A stretch of DNA of 64,000 nucleotides from Psychromonas sp. psych-6C06 (lineage in GTDB: Bacteria > Pseudomonadota > Gammaproteobacteria > Enterobacterales > Psychromonadaceae): positions 62,001-126,000 of the forward strand of contig NZ_PIZM01000002.1 in the NCBI RefSeq assembly GCF_002835465.1, read 5' to 3'. The first letter of the stretch is position 1; every line of letters starts with the position of its first letter. Position numbers and translations under genes: made by a program. Below, one piece after another: positions 53,863-63,370 of the stretch. The notes beneath the pieces were generated by a model. The model worked only from the letters and a program-made list of their open reading frames with translations, did no database searches and was not told where the DNA came from.

Positions 53863-55977
53863 TTACATATTTTGTATGTGTTCATTCCATGTTTTCCATA
53901 AGTTATTGTCTAATGAAAAACGTTTAATAAATTGATTGATATCAGATTCTAATAACCTAAAAATATAGCTTTGATCTGATTTATTGAAAGTGACTTTATC
54001 CGCACCTAGTACCATTCTTCTTGGATTACTTTTCTTTAAAGGCGTATACCGATCAAACGTTGAAATACAGAGGAAGTCTTCTATTTTTTGTAATGTATTT
54101 TTATGATCTGCAATTAACTCTTCTAACGATATAACTAAAATATTGTTTTTTCCTAATTGCTCTACATATGGATCTATGCGTTGATTGTAAAGAGATAGAT
54201 TAAATAAATGTGTATTTTCCTTCCACCTATTATCAGCTAATAAATCACTACTTAACTCTCCCCTTGAAATATGATGAGCTAATTGTGACTCAAGCCTCTT
54301 AATCGGGTCTCTGACTAAATAAATAATTTTAGCGTTAGGCGCAATGGCTTTTATTTGAGTAGCAGCAGTATTAGAGGCCGGAAACTTGGAGTAATGGGTT
54401 GAAGCTTCAAAAATAACTTTATTTTTCTTGGTAAATTTATCCCATGGCCACAGTGAGTAATATTCATTTTTACTGAGCAGATTTAAATCTCTCACCGCAA
54501 AATAACTTGGCTCTTTTACTGAGCATGGAAGCACTTCAGGGTGCTGACTTAACATATCCCATAACGTGCTAGTACCGCACTTCATTCCACCAATACAAAT
54601 AACAGGGAGTAAGCTGAAATCAGGTTTTTTTTTGTTTTTATTGAAATTCATTGCTTTCGCAATTGCTCGTTCCCAAAGGCTAACAGAAGCTTTTTTAGTT
54701 AAACTTTCATCACTAGATGCACCTGTTACCTTAGCAGGCTTGTTTTGGTTATTAAACTCATTAACAACCTCATAACGAGCAGATATATCGCTTTCAATGT
54801 TCATTGTGCCAGTCGAAATTGTGATACTTTGCGCAATACCATCAGAAACATTTCGTTTAGTGTACTCAGGCCTTACTATTTTTCCATTAAGCATAAAAAA
54901 GGTATTAAATGGGTCATCAGTATAAAAAGTAACTCCTTCCAGCTCCTTTATAATAAGATCTACACTCTTTCCTAAAACGGGGTCGTTTATTGACGTAATA
55001 TTAATAATACAGCCTTTTTCTAAACGAATAACCTCATACTCTAAAAATTCATTGACACGGTTATAGTTGAGTAACTTAGAAGTCGAAACCACATTAATTT
55101 TAGATTTAGAATAATCAGAAAGTTTTTTTAATGCAGCGATAGCTTCTGGCGTAAATTTATTATTAGTATCTTTGATATTACCAAAATGCTGAGTAACAAT
55201 AGCGTACTGCTGATTGACAAAAAGCGACTCAAGCCTTTCTGTGGTTAACTGTAAATCCAATAAAGAAGGATGCCATAATACAGCTTCATTCTTATCTTTC
55301 CCCCAAAAAATAGCTCCTCGAGCTTCATAATATTTTTTTTCATCAGCATTAACAAAGTAACTATGAAAACGAGGAAAGCCCCATATATTTTCTCCATTTT
55401 TTAATTTTAATGGTGAAAGCATTGAGGAATGCCCAAATATATCTCTTTGTTTAGGGTTCCATATATATTTCACCCCAATTTTTTTACATATATCGTAGTG
55501 ATAAGAAGCATCATCAGGGGTAGCTCCTTGCATATAAGAGTAAGCGCCTAAATTCTGTGTATTATTTTCATCACCATGATTAACCCAAACATCAAAGGTG
55601 AGCTTGTGTTTATCTAAAAATTCAAACGATTTAAGTGCATAATCTCTATTAAAGTTATTAGATGCCTCTGTCTGTGAAAAATTTCCATATGTATGTAACG
55701 TATCAATCCAATCTTTATTTATATAATATTTTAGTTTTCGCCAATACGGTGCCAGCTTTTCCGTTCCCATATCAAAAAAAGCTAGCTGCTTACCAGATTT
55801 AGCATTACTTGCAAACATCCAAATAGAATCAGAAAAATTTAATTCTATTTGATGTCTAGGGTGCTTGATTAGGTCATGGATATATTCAAAATTTTCTGGT
55901 GTTGTCGAATCAATATCGCTCGAGATAGCTAGCATTGCTTTGTAAGGATACGGAAATTTTCTTAATTTAATATTCAT
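53863..55977 (-). CDS. fusion: polysaccharide-deacetylase-like domain and PAPS sulfotransferase
   Basis: A 704-residue two-part protein. Residues 1-310 look like a NodB-type beta/alpha barrel: AMLAISSDID gives an acidic pair D21/D23, and later HTYGNFS and VWVNHGDENN supply His residues. Residues about 310-440 are a beta-rich linker ending in a charged region. Residues about 455-704 are a sulfotransferase, with the 5'-phosphosulfate loop GGMKCGTSTLW (about 460-470) and the 3'-phosphate motif YLVRDPIKRLESQ (about 548-560). It would sulfate, and perhaps deacetylate, the polymer made by the cluster, using PAPS from CysDNC. Its ATG is two bases after the stop of the giant glycosyltransferase gene. 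Confidence 0.75.
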   Translation of the reverse strand: MNIKLRKFPYPYKAMLAISSDIDSTTPENFEYIHDLIKHPRHQIELNFSDSIWMFASNAKSGKQLAFFDMGTEKLAPYWRKLKYYINKDWIDTLHTYGNFSQTEASNNFNRDYALKSFEFLDKHKLTFDVWVNHGDENNTQNLGAYSYMQGATPDDASYHYDICKKIGVKYIWNPKQRDIFGHSSMLSPLKLKNGENIWGFPRFHSYFVNADEKKYYEARGAIFWGKDKNEAVLWHPSLLDLQLTTERLESLFVNQQYAIVTQHFGNIKDTNNKFTPEAIAALKKLSDYSKSKINVVSTSKLLNYNRVNEFLEYEVIRLEKGCIINITSINDPVLGKSVDLIIKELEGVTFYTDDPFNTFFMLNGKIVRPEYTKRNVSDGIAQSITISTGTMNIESDISARYEVVNEFNNQNKPAKVTGASSDESLTKKASVSLWERAIAKAMNFNKNKKKPDFSLLPVICIGGMKCGTSTLWDMLSQHPEVLPCSVKEPSYFAVRDLNLLSKNEYYSLWPWDKFTKKNKVIFEASTHYSKFPASNTAATQIKAIAPNAKIIYLVRDPIKRLESQLAHHISRGELSSDLLADNRWKENTHLFNLSLYNQRIDPYVEQLGKNNILVISLEELIADHKNTLQKIEDFLCISTFDRYTPLKKSNPRRMVLGADKVTFNKSDQSYIFRLLESDINQFIKRFSLDNNLWKTWNEHIQNM

Positions 55978-55979
55978 AT

Positions 55980-58900
55980 TTAACCTAGTTTTATTACATT
56001 TAACTCTAGAGTCGCGATACTTTCCTGCGAACGACGCTGTTTAATATTCTGAGATGATAGCTGTGATCTGTTTTCAAAATCACCATCAGTCATGACTATT
56101 GATTCAATCGCATTTGCAATTTCTACATAATTTTCTGCGGTAGCAAGATATCCTTCATCGTCATTTAAAAACTCAGGAATTGCAGCTACCGAATTAGTTA
56201 CCGGCACTAACCCCGAAGCCATCGCTTCATCCCGAGACACCCCCTGTGTATCCATCCGACTTGGACATAAGAACACTCCATACTCTTTATGCAACTTTGC
56301 AATTTCATCTTGAGTTAAGAACTTCTGCTCTATTTTAACATTGCTAAAATGTTTAATCGGCGCTAACACTTCATCAAATAAAGGCCCATCGCCAACAAAA
56401 TGAAACTCTAACTCACTAAAAAACGTTTTCTTAGATAACTCAAGAACTGCAGAAACCGCTAAATCATTTGCATATATTTTGCTTGCATAAGGGCGAATTG
56501 ACAGAATCTTTTTACGTTGATGCGCCTCTTTTTCTTGATAAGTAAAAAGGTCTGTATTGATCGGATTTGATATTATTGAATAGCTTAGTTCATTACCGTC
56601 AACGCTATAATCCTCCATTGTTGTATCAGCTAAATAATTTGAAACAAAAACAAAGTGAAGATTTTCAGATTTATACTTTAATACTGTATTCCAAAGAAGC
56701 TTTTTCTCTTCGAACTGAGCTTCGCCCACTGCAATTTTATCTTCAGTATCAAAGAGCACTTTGCGTCTATACCATGGCTGCACTTCTGCACCATGCACCC
56801 AAACGGTCACTTTAATTTTATCAATAAACTCCGACAACACTTCCCACATCTGCGCATCTAAAAAGTGCACCAGTACATGTTTATACTGCCCTGATTTCAG
56901 CATTTTTCTTAAAGCAGCTTGTGCACCGGTGATCACATTAATATTCTGAAATTCGTGCCAACTGATCGGTTCACCTTGGCGCAATCTAAAGATATCAACA
57001 TTGACATGATGCTCTTGATACGCTTTAGCGCGGCTGTGTACAAACCCATTACGGTATAAATCATCATAGCTTGGGTAATGGTTAGTTAAAATCAGAAACT
57101 CCGATTGGCCAAACACTTTTTCTGGTTGTAAGTCTTTATGCCCAAAAATAAGCGACTTGATTTTAGCCTCACCGCTCGAAAGCACACGCAGGCCAAAACG
57201 GATAAATTCAGTTTCAAAAGGTAAGTCGACAGTGTGGTTACGGTTTGCCTGCAAAATATGGTGGCTAATACGTTGTTTATTAGCATCAAGATATAGCAAT
57301 ACGATAGATATATTTAAACCGGGTTCAATATCAAAATGTATCGGCAATGTAGCATTAACTTCAGCTTCAGAAAAATCAACACGCGCGATATCCTGATTTG
57401 CATATAAATAATCATGCTTTGCATCGGCCAACGTAGAGTGAACATTTAAACCACCCTGTTCAGCTTCAAGTTTCACTTGTTTAGCATCTTTAATTTTAAG
57501 TAGCTCAGTAAACTGCTCTCCTTTAATCGACATACAATTATCAGCTTGACTGAGTACAGGTTGTATTTTTTCTGCCTCATCGAGTAACTCATTTAAGCTT
57601 ATCCCTGTATTAAATGGCAAATCTGCGACTTTGGTTTCTACTCCAGCTATGTCAGCATCATACAGTTCTAGCCCCCTGTTCAAACAATAGTTATATGGGT
57701 CGATCGAAAGTTGTTCAGGGTATTGATAAGCGCATTCACTGACTGTTTTCAACCATTGTTTACAGGATACATCATTCAATAAAGTGAGCGATATAATTGC
57801 ACTACGCGCACTTAATTTATTAGCAGATTGGTAAAAAATATTCGTTTTCGGCTCAATCAGGTGTCCTTTTTTCCATTCGAAACAAGCCCCTTTACCGATA
57901 ACTTTTGCACAACTATAACGTGTGGCTAATACTAAATCGTGTAAGTATGCTTGCCCCACATAGTCATGAACAGAAAAGTAAGTTATCCAACTTGCCTCAG
58001 TGAATAGCTCTGCCAGAGCATGCTGATTAAATTCAGAGTGTAATAATAACGTTGTCTTAAATGGTGCTTGCTTCAGCCCCTCTTCAAGTTCTTGCTTAAC
58101 CTTTTTACTATTAACAACAACGACTAATTCTGTTGAGACATGCTCCTGCTTATTTACGTTATTAAGTAAAATCTCTAATTGCGCACTATTTTTTATTTTA
58201 CTGACGATACCTATTGTTGGTAATGTCATTGTTAGCGGTTTATTTAATACTTTGTTTTGAACATAATTGAGTCTGTCTTGATAAGTGTGCTCAGACATCA
58301 CTTTACGAAGCGCAATCAATTTTAATCGTTCAATACCATGTGCCATGCCTTCAACTTTTTGTAGCCTACTAACCGCCTCTTTACCATCATCAGTGGTAAT
58401 AACGAGATCAGCAAATAACAGCCTCACCCCCTGTGAAAAATTACTAATCGTAACGGTATTGCTTGCTAATAACTCATAAACTCGACGCGCAAACATCGAC
58501 TGTGATTGTTTTATCGAGTTTAAATTGATCGCATAATCATAACCTTTATAGGCTTTATCGATCTCTTTAAAGGGTAATGTGCCAACAATATAAGGGTTAT
58601 ACACCTCAGGAAATTGGTAGTTACTATCCTGTTTACCATAGTTCCTATCGTAAATATCTAATGTTTTAAACTTTGGTAAGTCTTTAACAAATGATTCGAG
58701 ATCCTTTGTTCTTTCGGGGTATTTAACGTAATAAGCGCCTGCAAAACTAACAGCAGACTTACGTTGATACTTTTCTAATGGATTATTAGTTAGTGGTTGA
58801 CAAGCAAAAGGTAAAAAATATACGTTTTCATGCTTTAACGCGGCTTTATAGCGTTGAATACAATCAATATCTGTTGTGAATACATGGTCAAATCGCTTCG

Positions 58901-61900
58901 CCGTATTTAAAAACGTTTCAAAATGAATCGGATCTTCTTTATTCCAAAATGCCGTCGGCACGTTATGTGCATTACACCACTTTATGATGTTTTTTACTTC
59001 ATCGCTGAGGTGGCCAACTTTACTCCCCCAAAGCTCATCTTTTCCGCGCCAAGCAGACTCAATAAATAACATTTCAGGTTGAAATTCTTGCAACTCTTTT
59101 TGCCAATTAGCTGGCGTTAATTGCTGTAATTCACATTCGGGCAAATAAGATTGATAAGTAAAATTATCCATGATGCAAGCAACTTTTAGGTTACTATTTT
59201 TTATATGATCATTAAGATACAGTGCGCTAATATCATCGGCATTTGAGTGTAACTCGATCGTCACAGTATTCTCTTTTCGCTCAAATGCAGGTGATGTTTT
59301 CAACGAATGACTTATTTTGCTTTCTAGGGGCGTAACTGGCTTTGCTCTGTTTGTTGATTGTTTATAGAGTCGCCAAAGCCCAACAGGTAATTTAGCCCAG
59401 CCAACCGGCGTTTTAATATGTTTTTTTAATAAGGTTCCAGCTTTAAAAGTATTGCTACTTCTAATCGCAAGTACGCGCTTTTTAGCGAGAACATTTTCAT
59501 TATTTGCTTTTTTTAAGCTTTCCTTTAATTGCTCTACCTCTAACTGTAATTTCCTACGATGTTCAAGCTCAGCTTCCCATTTATTTTTTAATTCAGGTAT
59601 TTGCTCTGCAGTCGCCGTTCGGTACTTTTGATTGGCGTTATCGAGCAAGCGCTCCAGTTGTGAGCTGTAATTATTAAGCCTATCTATCTCTTTTTTAGCA
59701 TCCGCACATTGTAGTGCCAAAGTTAGTTGCGCATCTTTACTTTGTTCAATCATTAATGCTTTCTCTGCAAGTTGCTTTTCTAGTTCAATAACATTTGATT
59801 TGTCATCTGCATTAGTTTTTTCTAAATGTTCACTTTTGATATGGGCACTGCTGAGTTGTGCTTGAATATTACTGTATTCAACCTTGAGTAATCGTATTTT
59901 TTCACTCTGCTCAGATAGCTCTGTACTTAGTAGTTGTAGCCTTTCATTGGCAACGTTTAAGCTAATCGCTGACTTATCGAGTTCAATTAACGTTTCCTCA
60001 TGTTCATCCCATAAATCAGATAACTCAACATTTAAAGATTCATTTCTTTGCTCAAGCAAGTCTTTCTCTTCAGATAAAGCGCTAACCGAAGCTTGGTATT
60101 GCTCGGCTAAGGTGACTTTATTAGCATTTAAAATCTTTAACTCATTACGGAATTCAGCAGACAATTTATCCATTTTTACTGTTATTGCTTTCTTCGATTC
60201 TGACTCAGTAACTAATGAAGCCTCAAGTTGCGTTACTTCATCAAATAAAGTAGCTACTTCTTGTTCCAGATCTGATTTTTCTTGCTTTATGAGCGTCAAG
60301 CTTGCTAAAGATTGCTCTAATTGTTGACCCACTTCTTGTAATTGAAGTTTATCGTCCTGCGCCGATAACTCTAGTTCATCAAAATTAGCCTTAACTTCTT
60401 TAAATACAATTGTACTTTCTGTTAGTTTTCTTTCTGTTTCAGATAAATATTCAGTACAAATAGCATAGCGTTCGCTTAAATCCTGTTGCTGTTGATTTAG
60501 AGACGATAGCGTATCAGTCAGATGTGTAACCTCAGCACCTAACTTGCTATTTTCATCGCTAGATGCCTGTAAATTTTTATCCTTTACTTCCATCGACGAT
60601 TGTAAAGCAATCACTTCTCTCTGAAGAGACTCCTGTTCACTTAGTTTTTGTTGTTCGATTAAAATTAATTTATTTTCTAACTCTGCAATACGTTGAATAT
60701 GAGTAGATTGCTGTTCAACTAACTCATTTATACGCTGATTCTCTTGTAACTCCTTTTTTAATAGAGTAACCAGCTCTGACTTTTGAGCCTTTAACTCTTT
60801 TTTTAAACTTTCGATTTGTAAAAGCCCCGTACTTAGCTGCTCTTGAAGTACTGACTCATTTTCTTGCGATGAAAGGATTATGCTAGCTTTATCATCATTG
60901 AGTTGTTTTAAATCATCAATGCGCTGACAAGCCAATCTATATTTCTCATTTGCGGCATCAAGCTTCGCATGCACTATAGAAAGTTGCTCTTTTTCTTGCT
61001 CAATATTTCGTAAGCTTTCATTTAACTTTAAAAGCTCTTGCTCTAAGGATTTATTTTGCGCTCTTTCTTGCTCAATAGTATTTGATTGCTTACTAACTGC
61101 ATCATACTTTTCTTGCAATACTGACAATTCAATTTGTCGCTCATTTGCACTTTGCGTTACATTGCGGTATTTGAGGTTGCATTCATGAAGCTGCTTTCTT
61201 AACTGCGTGGCATCCATTTGCGCACTGTATAGTTCGCGTAAATTTTTTGTAACAATATGATTGATTTTATCATCCAGTGATATTTTTTCATTGGCGATAT
61301 AAAGATGTGTTGGGGAAGCATTAAAAGTATCCCAGTAACTATATCCAAACTCAGTTAATAAATTACTAATAGTTGTGAAATCAGTTTCTGATAAACACTC
61401 AATATAGATATCAGGCTTATCACGAAGAATTAAGGCCTTACCACCTTTTAAAACTTCGAGTTCAAACCCTTCGACATCAATTTTAATTAGGGAAATTGGA
61501 GCTTTCCAGTCGAAACTATCTAAGGCTTTTACATCAAAAGTTTCAATATCGGCTTCGTCAGTAATTTCGATGCTTTGCCCACCTAAATTGTCATTGTTGA
61601 TAGCCTCAAAACAAGCTTTTTCTTCTTTAGCCCCTAATGCACAATCATGAATAGTAACTTTATTCTCTAACCTATTTTCAGTACGGCTGACTTCCATCGC
61701 TTCACAAAGGGATTTATTAGGCTCAAACGCATGCACGTTGCACTTAACTACGCTCGCTAGGTAAAGAGTATGATTACCAACATTGGCACCTACATCAATT
61801 ACATTATCGCCTTCAGATAAACGGGATCGCATATCTTCTAACATAGATAATTCATAAGGCACTAAAGCGGTTGCAATCTTCTTTTGAATATAGTCAGTTT

Positions 61901-61967
61901 CTTTATGCGGTAAGCAAATCGTATAATCAACACCGTGCTCTCGCAGTAAAACAAGGTTCTTCGTCAT
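55980..61967 (-). CDS. giant FkbM methyltransferase / coiled-coil / multi-glycosyltransferase protein
   Basis: A protein of 1995 residues from ATG 61967 (TTG 61979 is the other option). Domains in order: FkbM-type SAM methyltransferase (about 35-220; SAM loop DVGANVGNHT 58-67; LIKIDVEGFELEVL); a coiled coil of roughly 600 residues (about 235-835); a basic GT linker; a CgeB/DUF3880-type glycosyltransferase (about 915-1235; FSFAGAYYVKYPERT, MFARRVYELLAS); a degenerate GT2-like domain (about 1245-1420); a beta-sandwich-like segment (about 1480-1610); and a C-terminal GT4 domain (about 1620-1990; EMKK-type RPYASKIYANDL, FVGDGPLFDE, DTQGVSRDEAMASGLVPV). No membrane helix. It probably elongates and methylates a polysaccharide chain, the coiled coil perhaps acting as ruler. 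Confidence 0.8.
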   Translation of the reverse strand: MTKNLVLLREHGVDYTICLPHKETDYIQKKIATALVPYELSMLEDMRSRLSEGDNVIDVGANVGNHTLYLASVVKCNVHAFEPNKSLCEAMEVSRTENRLENKVTIHDCALGAKEEKACFEAINNDNLGGQSIEITDEADIETFDVKALDSFDWKAPISLIKIDVEGFELEVLKGGKALILRDKPDIYIECLSETDFTTISNLLTEFGYSYWDTFNASPTHLYIANEKISLDDKINHIVTKNLRELYSAQMDATQLRKQLHECNLKYRNVTQSANERQIELSVLQEKYDAVSKQSNTIEQERAQNKSLEQELLKLNESLRNIEQEKEQLSIVHAKLDAANEKYRLACQRIDDLKQLNDDKASIILSSQENESVLQEQLSTGLLQIESLKKELKAQKSELVTLLKKELQENQRINELVEQQSTHIQRIAELENKLILIEQQKLSEQESLQREVIALQSSMEVKDKNLQASSDENSKLGAEVTHLTDTLSSLNQQQQDLSERYAICTEYLSETERKLTESTIVFKEVKANFDELELSAQDDKLQLQEVGQQLEQSLASLTLIKQEKSDLEQEVATLFDEVTQLEASLVTESESKKAITVKMDKLSAEFRNELKILNANKVTLAEQYQASVSALSEEKDLLEQRNESLNVELSDLWDEHEETLIELDKSAISLNVANERLQLLSTELSEQSEKIRLLKVEYSNIQAQLSSAHIKSEHLEKTNADDKSNVIELEKQLAEKALMIEQSKDAQLTLALQCADAKKEIDRLNNYSSQLERLLDNANQKYRTATAEQIPELKNKWEAELEHRRKLQLEVEQLKESLKKANNENVLAKKRVLAIRSSNTFKAGTLLKKHIKTPVGWAKLPVGLWRLYKQSTNRAKPVTPLESKISHSLKTSPAFERKENTVTIELHSNADDISALYLNDHIKNSNLKVACIMDNFTYQSYLPECELQQLTPANWQKELQEFQPEMLFIESAWRGKDELWGSKVGHLSDEVKNIIKWCNAHNVPTAFWNKEDPIHFETFLNTAKRFDHVFTTDIDCIQRYKAALKHENVYFLPFACQPLTNNPLEKYQRKSAVSFAGAYYVKYPERTKDLESFVKDLPKFKTLDIYDRNYGKQDSNYQFPEVYNPYIVGTLPFKEIDKAYKGYDYAINLNSIKQSQSMFARRVYELLASNTVTISNFSQGVRLLFADLVITTDDGKEAVSRLQKVEGMAHGIERLKLIALRKVMSEHTYQDRLNYVQNKVLNKPLTMTLPTIGIVSKIKNSAQLEILLNNVNKQEHVSTELVVVVNSKKVKQELEEGLKQAPFKTTLLLHSEFNQHALAELFTEASWITYFSVHDYVGQAYLHDLVLATRYSCAKVIGKGACFEWKKGHLIEPKTNIFYQSANKLSARSAIISLTLLNDVSCKQWLKTVSECAYQYPEQLSIDPYNYCLNRGLELYDADIAGVETKVADLPFNTGISLNELLDEAEKIQPVLSQADNCMSIKGEQFTELLKIKDAKQVKLEAEQGGLNVHSTLADAKHDYLYANQDIARVDFSEAEVNATLPIHFDIEPGLNISIVLLYLDANKQRISHHILQANRNHTVDLPFETEFIRFGLRVLSSGEAKIKSLIFGHKDLQPEKVFGQSEFLILTNHYPSYDDLYRNGFVHSRAKAYQEHHVNVDIFRLRQGEPISWHEFQNINVITGAQAALRKMLKSGQYKHVLVHFLDAQMWEVLSEFIDKIKVTVWVHGAEVQPWYRRKVLFDTEDKIAVGEAQFEEKKLLWNTVLKYKSENLHFVFVSNYLADTTMEDYSVDGNELSYSIISNPINTDLFTYQEKEAHQRKKILSIRPYASKIYANDLAVSAVLELSKKTFFSELEFHFVGDGPLFDEVLAPIKHFSNVKIEQKFLTQDEIAKLHKEYGVFLCPSRMDTQGVSRDEAMASGLVPVTNSVAAIPEFLNDDEGYLATAENYVEIANAIESIVMTDGDFENRSQLSSQNIKQRRSQESIATLELNVIKLG

Positions 61968-62006
61968 CTTTTTTATCAACTTATTGTTTGAGTTAACATT
62001 AATGGG

Positions 62007-63272
62007 TTAGCCCCAAACACCACGGGTATCGATTAAATTTTTGAGTTTACTGCCTTGAACTGTCGCATTTTTAAATTCTTTATGATCAACCAGCAAGACT
62101 GAAATATCAGCTTGCTCAAAAGCAACATCCATATTTACAAGGGTGCTATTAGCGAGTTTATTAGCAGGGAGGGAGTCAATATTAGGCTCAACAATGAGTA
62201 CATTTCCTGCATGAAATGCATCAATTTCTGTGGTAATTTGTAAAGCAGGGCTTTCACGCAGATCATCAATATCAGGTTTGAAGGCAATACCATAACAAGC
62301 GATGGTGACATCTTTAGCCGATTTTTCAGGGTTAGCCGATAAGAATGAAGCCAGTTGTAATTTCACCTGCTCGATCACCCAATGCGGTTTACTATCATTC
62401 ACTAAACGTGCAGTGTGAATCAATTTTGCTTCATCAGGTGTTTTAGCAACGATAAACCAAGGGTCAACGGCAATACAATGCCCACCAACACCGCAGCCAG
62501 GCTGTAATATATTGATACGCGGGTGACGATTGGCAAGCTCAATTAACTCCCACACATTAATATCTAACTTATCGCAGATAATTGAAAGCTCATTGGCAAA
62601 GGCAATCTGTACATCACGACAGCTATTTTCTGTCAGCTTTGCCATTTCTGCAGTACGTGCATTAGTGATCACACACTCCGCTTTAACAAAAGTTTTATAG
62701 AGTAAAACAGCTCGCTCAGAGCATTTTGCAGACATTCCCCCTATCACACGATCATTTTCGACTAATTCACGCACTACGTGCCCGGGTAATACACGTTCAG
62801 GGCAATGGGCGACATTTACATCAGCCACATCACCGACTTGTTGAGGAAAAGAAAGATCTGCTCTTGCTTCAGCTAGCCATTGAGCTACGCTCTCCGTTGC
62901 TCCAACAGGTGAGGTAGACTCTAAAATAACCAAGTCACCTTTTTTCAACACAGGAGCAATCGCATCACAAGCAGACTTAATATAAGTTAAATCAGGTTCA
63001 TTTTTCCCTTTAAACGGCGTAGGCACCGCAATCAAGAATGCATCCGCAGGCTCAGGTGTACTAACCGCTTTTAAGTACCCTTCGGTTACCGCCGCATGTA
63101 CTAAAATATCAAGCTCTGGCTCAACAATGTGGATTTGACCTTGGTTGATGGTATCGATTGCATGTTGATTAACATCTACACCAATCACTTTAATCTTGCG
63201 AGAGGCAAACATTGCGGCAGTTGGTAAGCCAATATAACCCAGTCCGATAACTGATATTGTTTCGAATGACAT
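62007..63272 (-). CDS. wecC: WecC: UDP-N-acetyl-D-mannosamine dehydrogenase
   Basis: A 421-residue nucleotide-sugar dehydrogenase: Rossmann motif GLGYIGLP (10-17), VPTPF, STSPVGATE, the catalytic-cysteine block GCGVGGHCIAVDPWF and a C-terminal UDP-binding domain. The VAHCPERVLPGH and HPRINILQPG segments separate WecC from UDP-glucose dehydrogenases. It oxidises UDP-ManNAc twice to UDP-ManNAcA. It lies about 100 bases downstream of wecB and about 40 bases upstream of the giant glycosyltransferase gene. Confidence 0.93.
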   Translation of the reverse strand: MSFETISVIGLGYIGLPTAAMFASRKIKVIGVDVNQHAIDTINQGQIHIVEPELDILVHAAVTEGYLKAVSTPEPADAFLIAVPTPFKGKNEPDLTYIKSACDAIAPVLKKGDLVILESTSPVGATESVAQWLAEARADLSFPQQVGDVADVNVAHCPERVLPGHVVRELVENDRVIGGMSAKCSERAVLLYKTFVKAECVITNARTAEMAKLTENSCRDVQIAFANELSIICDKLDINVWELIELANRHPRINILQPGCGVGGHCIAVDPWFIVAKTPDEAKLIHTARLVNDSKPHWVIEQVKLQLASFLSANPEKSAKDVTIACYGIAFKPDIDDLRESPALQITTEIDAFHAGNVLIVEPNIDSLPANKLANSTLVNMDVAFEQADISVLLVDHKEFKNATVQGSKLKNLIDTRGVWG

Positions 63273-63370
63273 TTTATTCCCTTAGTTTTATTTTTTTGAA
63301 TTAAGCTTGTTATTATTTTTATGCTTATTTTCATATAATGATTAAATTAGTAAACCCACCGGCTTTATAT

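Noticed and set aside
59884-60327. Ser/Cys-rich plus-strand open frame
   Set aside because: It is the antisense of the coiled-coil part of the giant glycosyltransferase; its composition is a by-product of Glu/Leu/Gln codons on the other strand.
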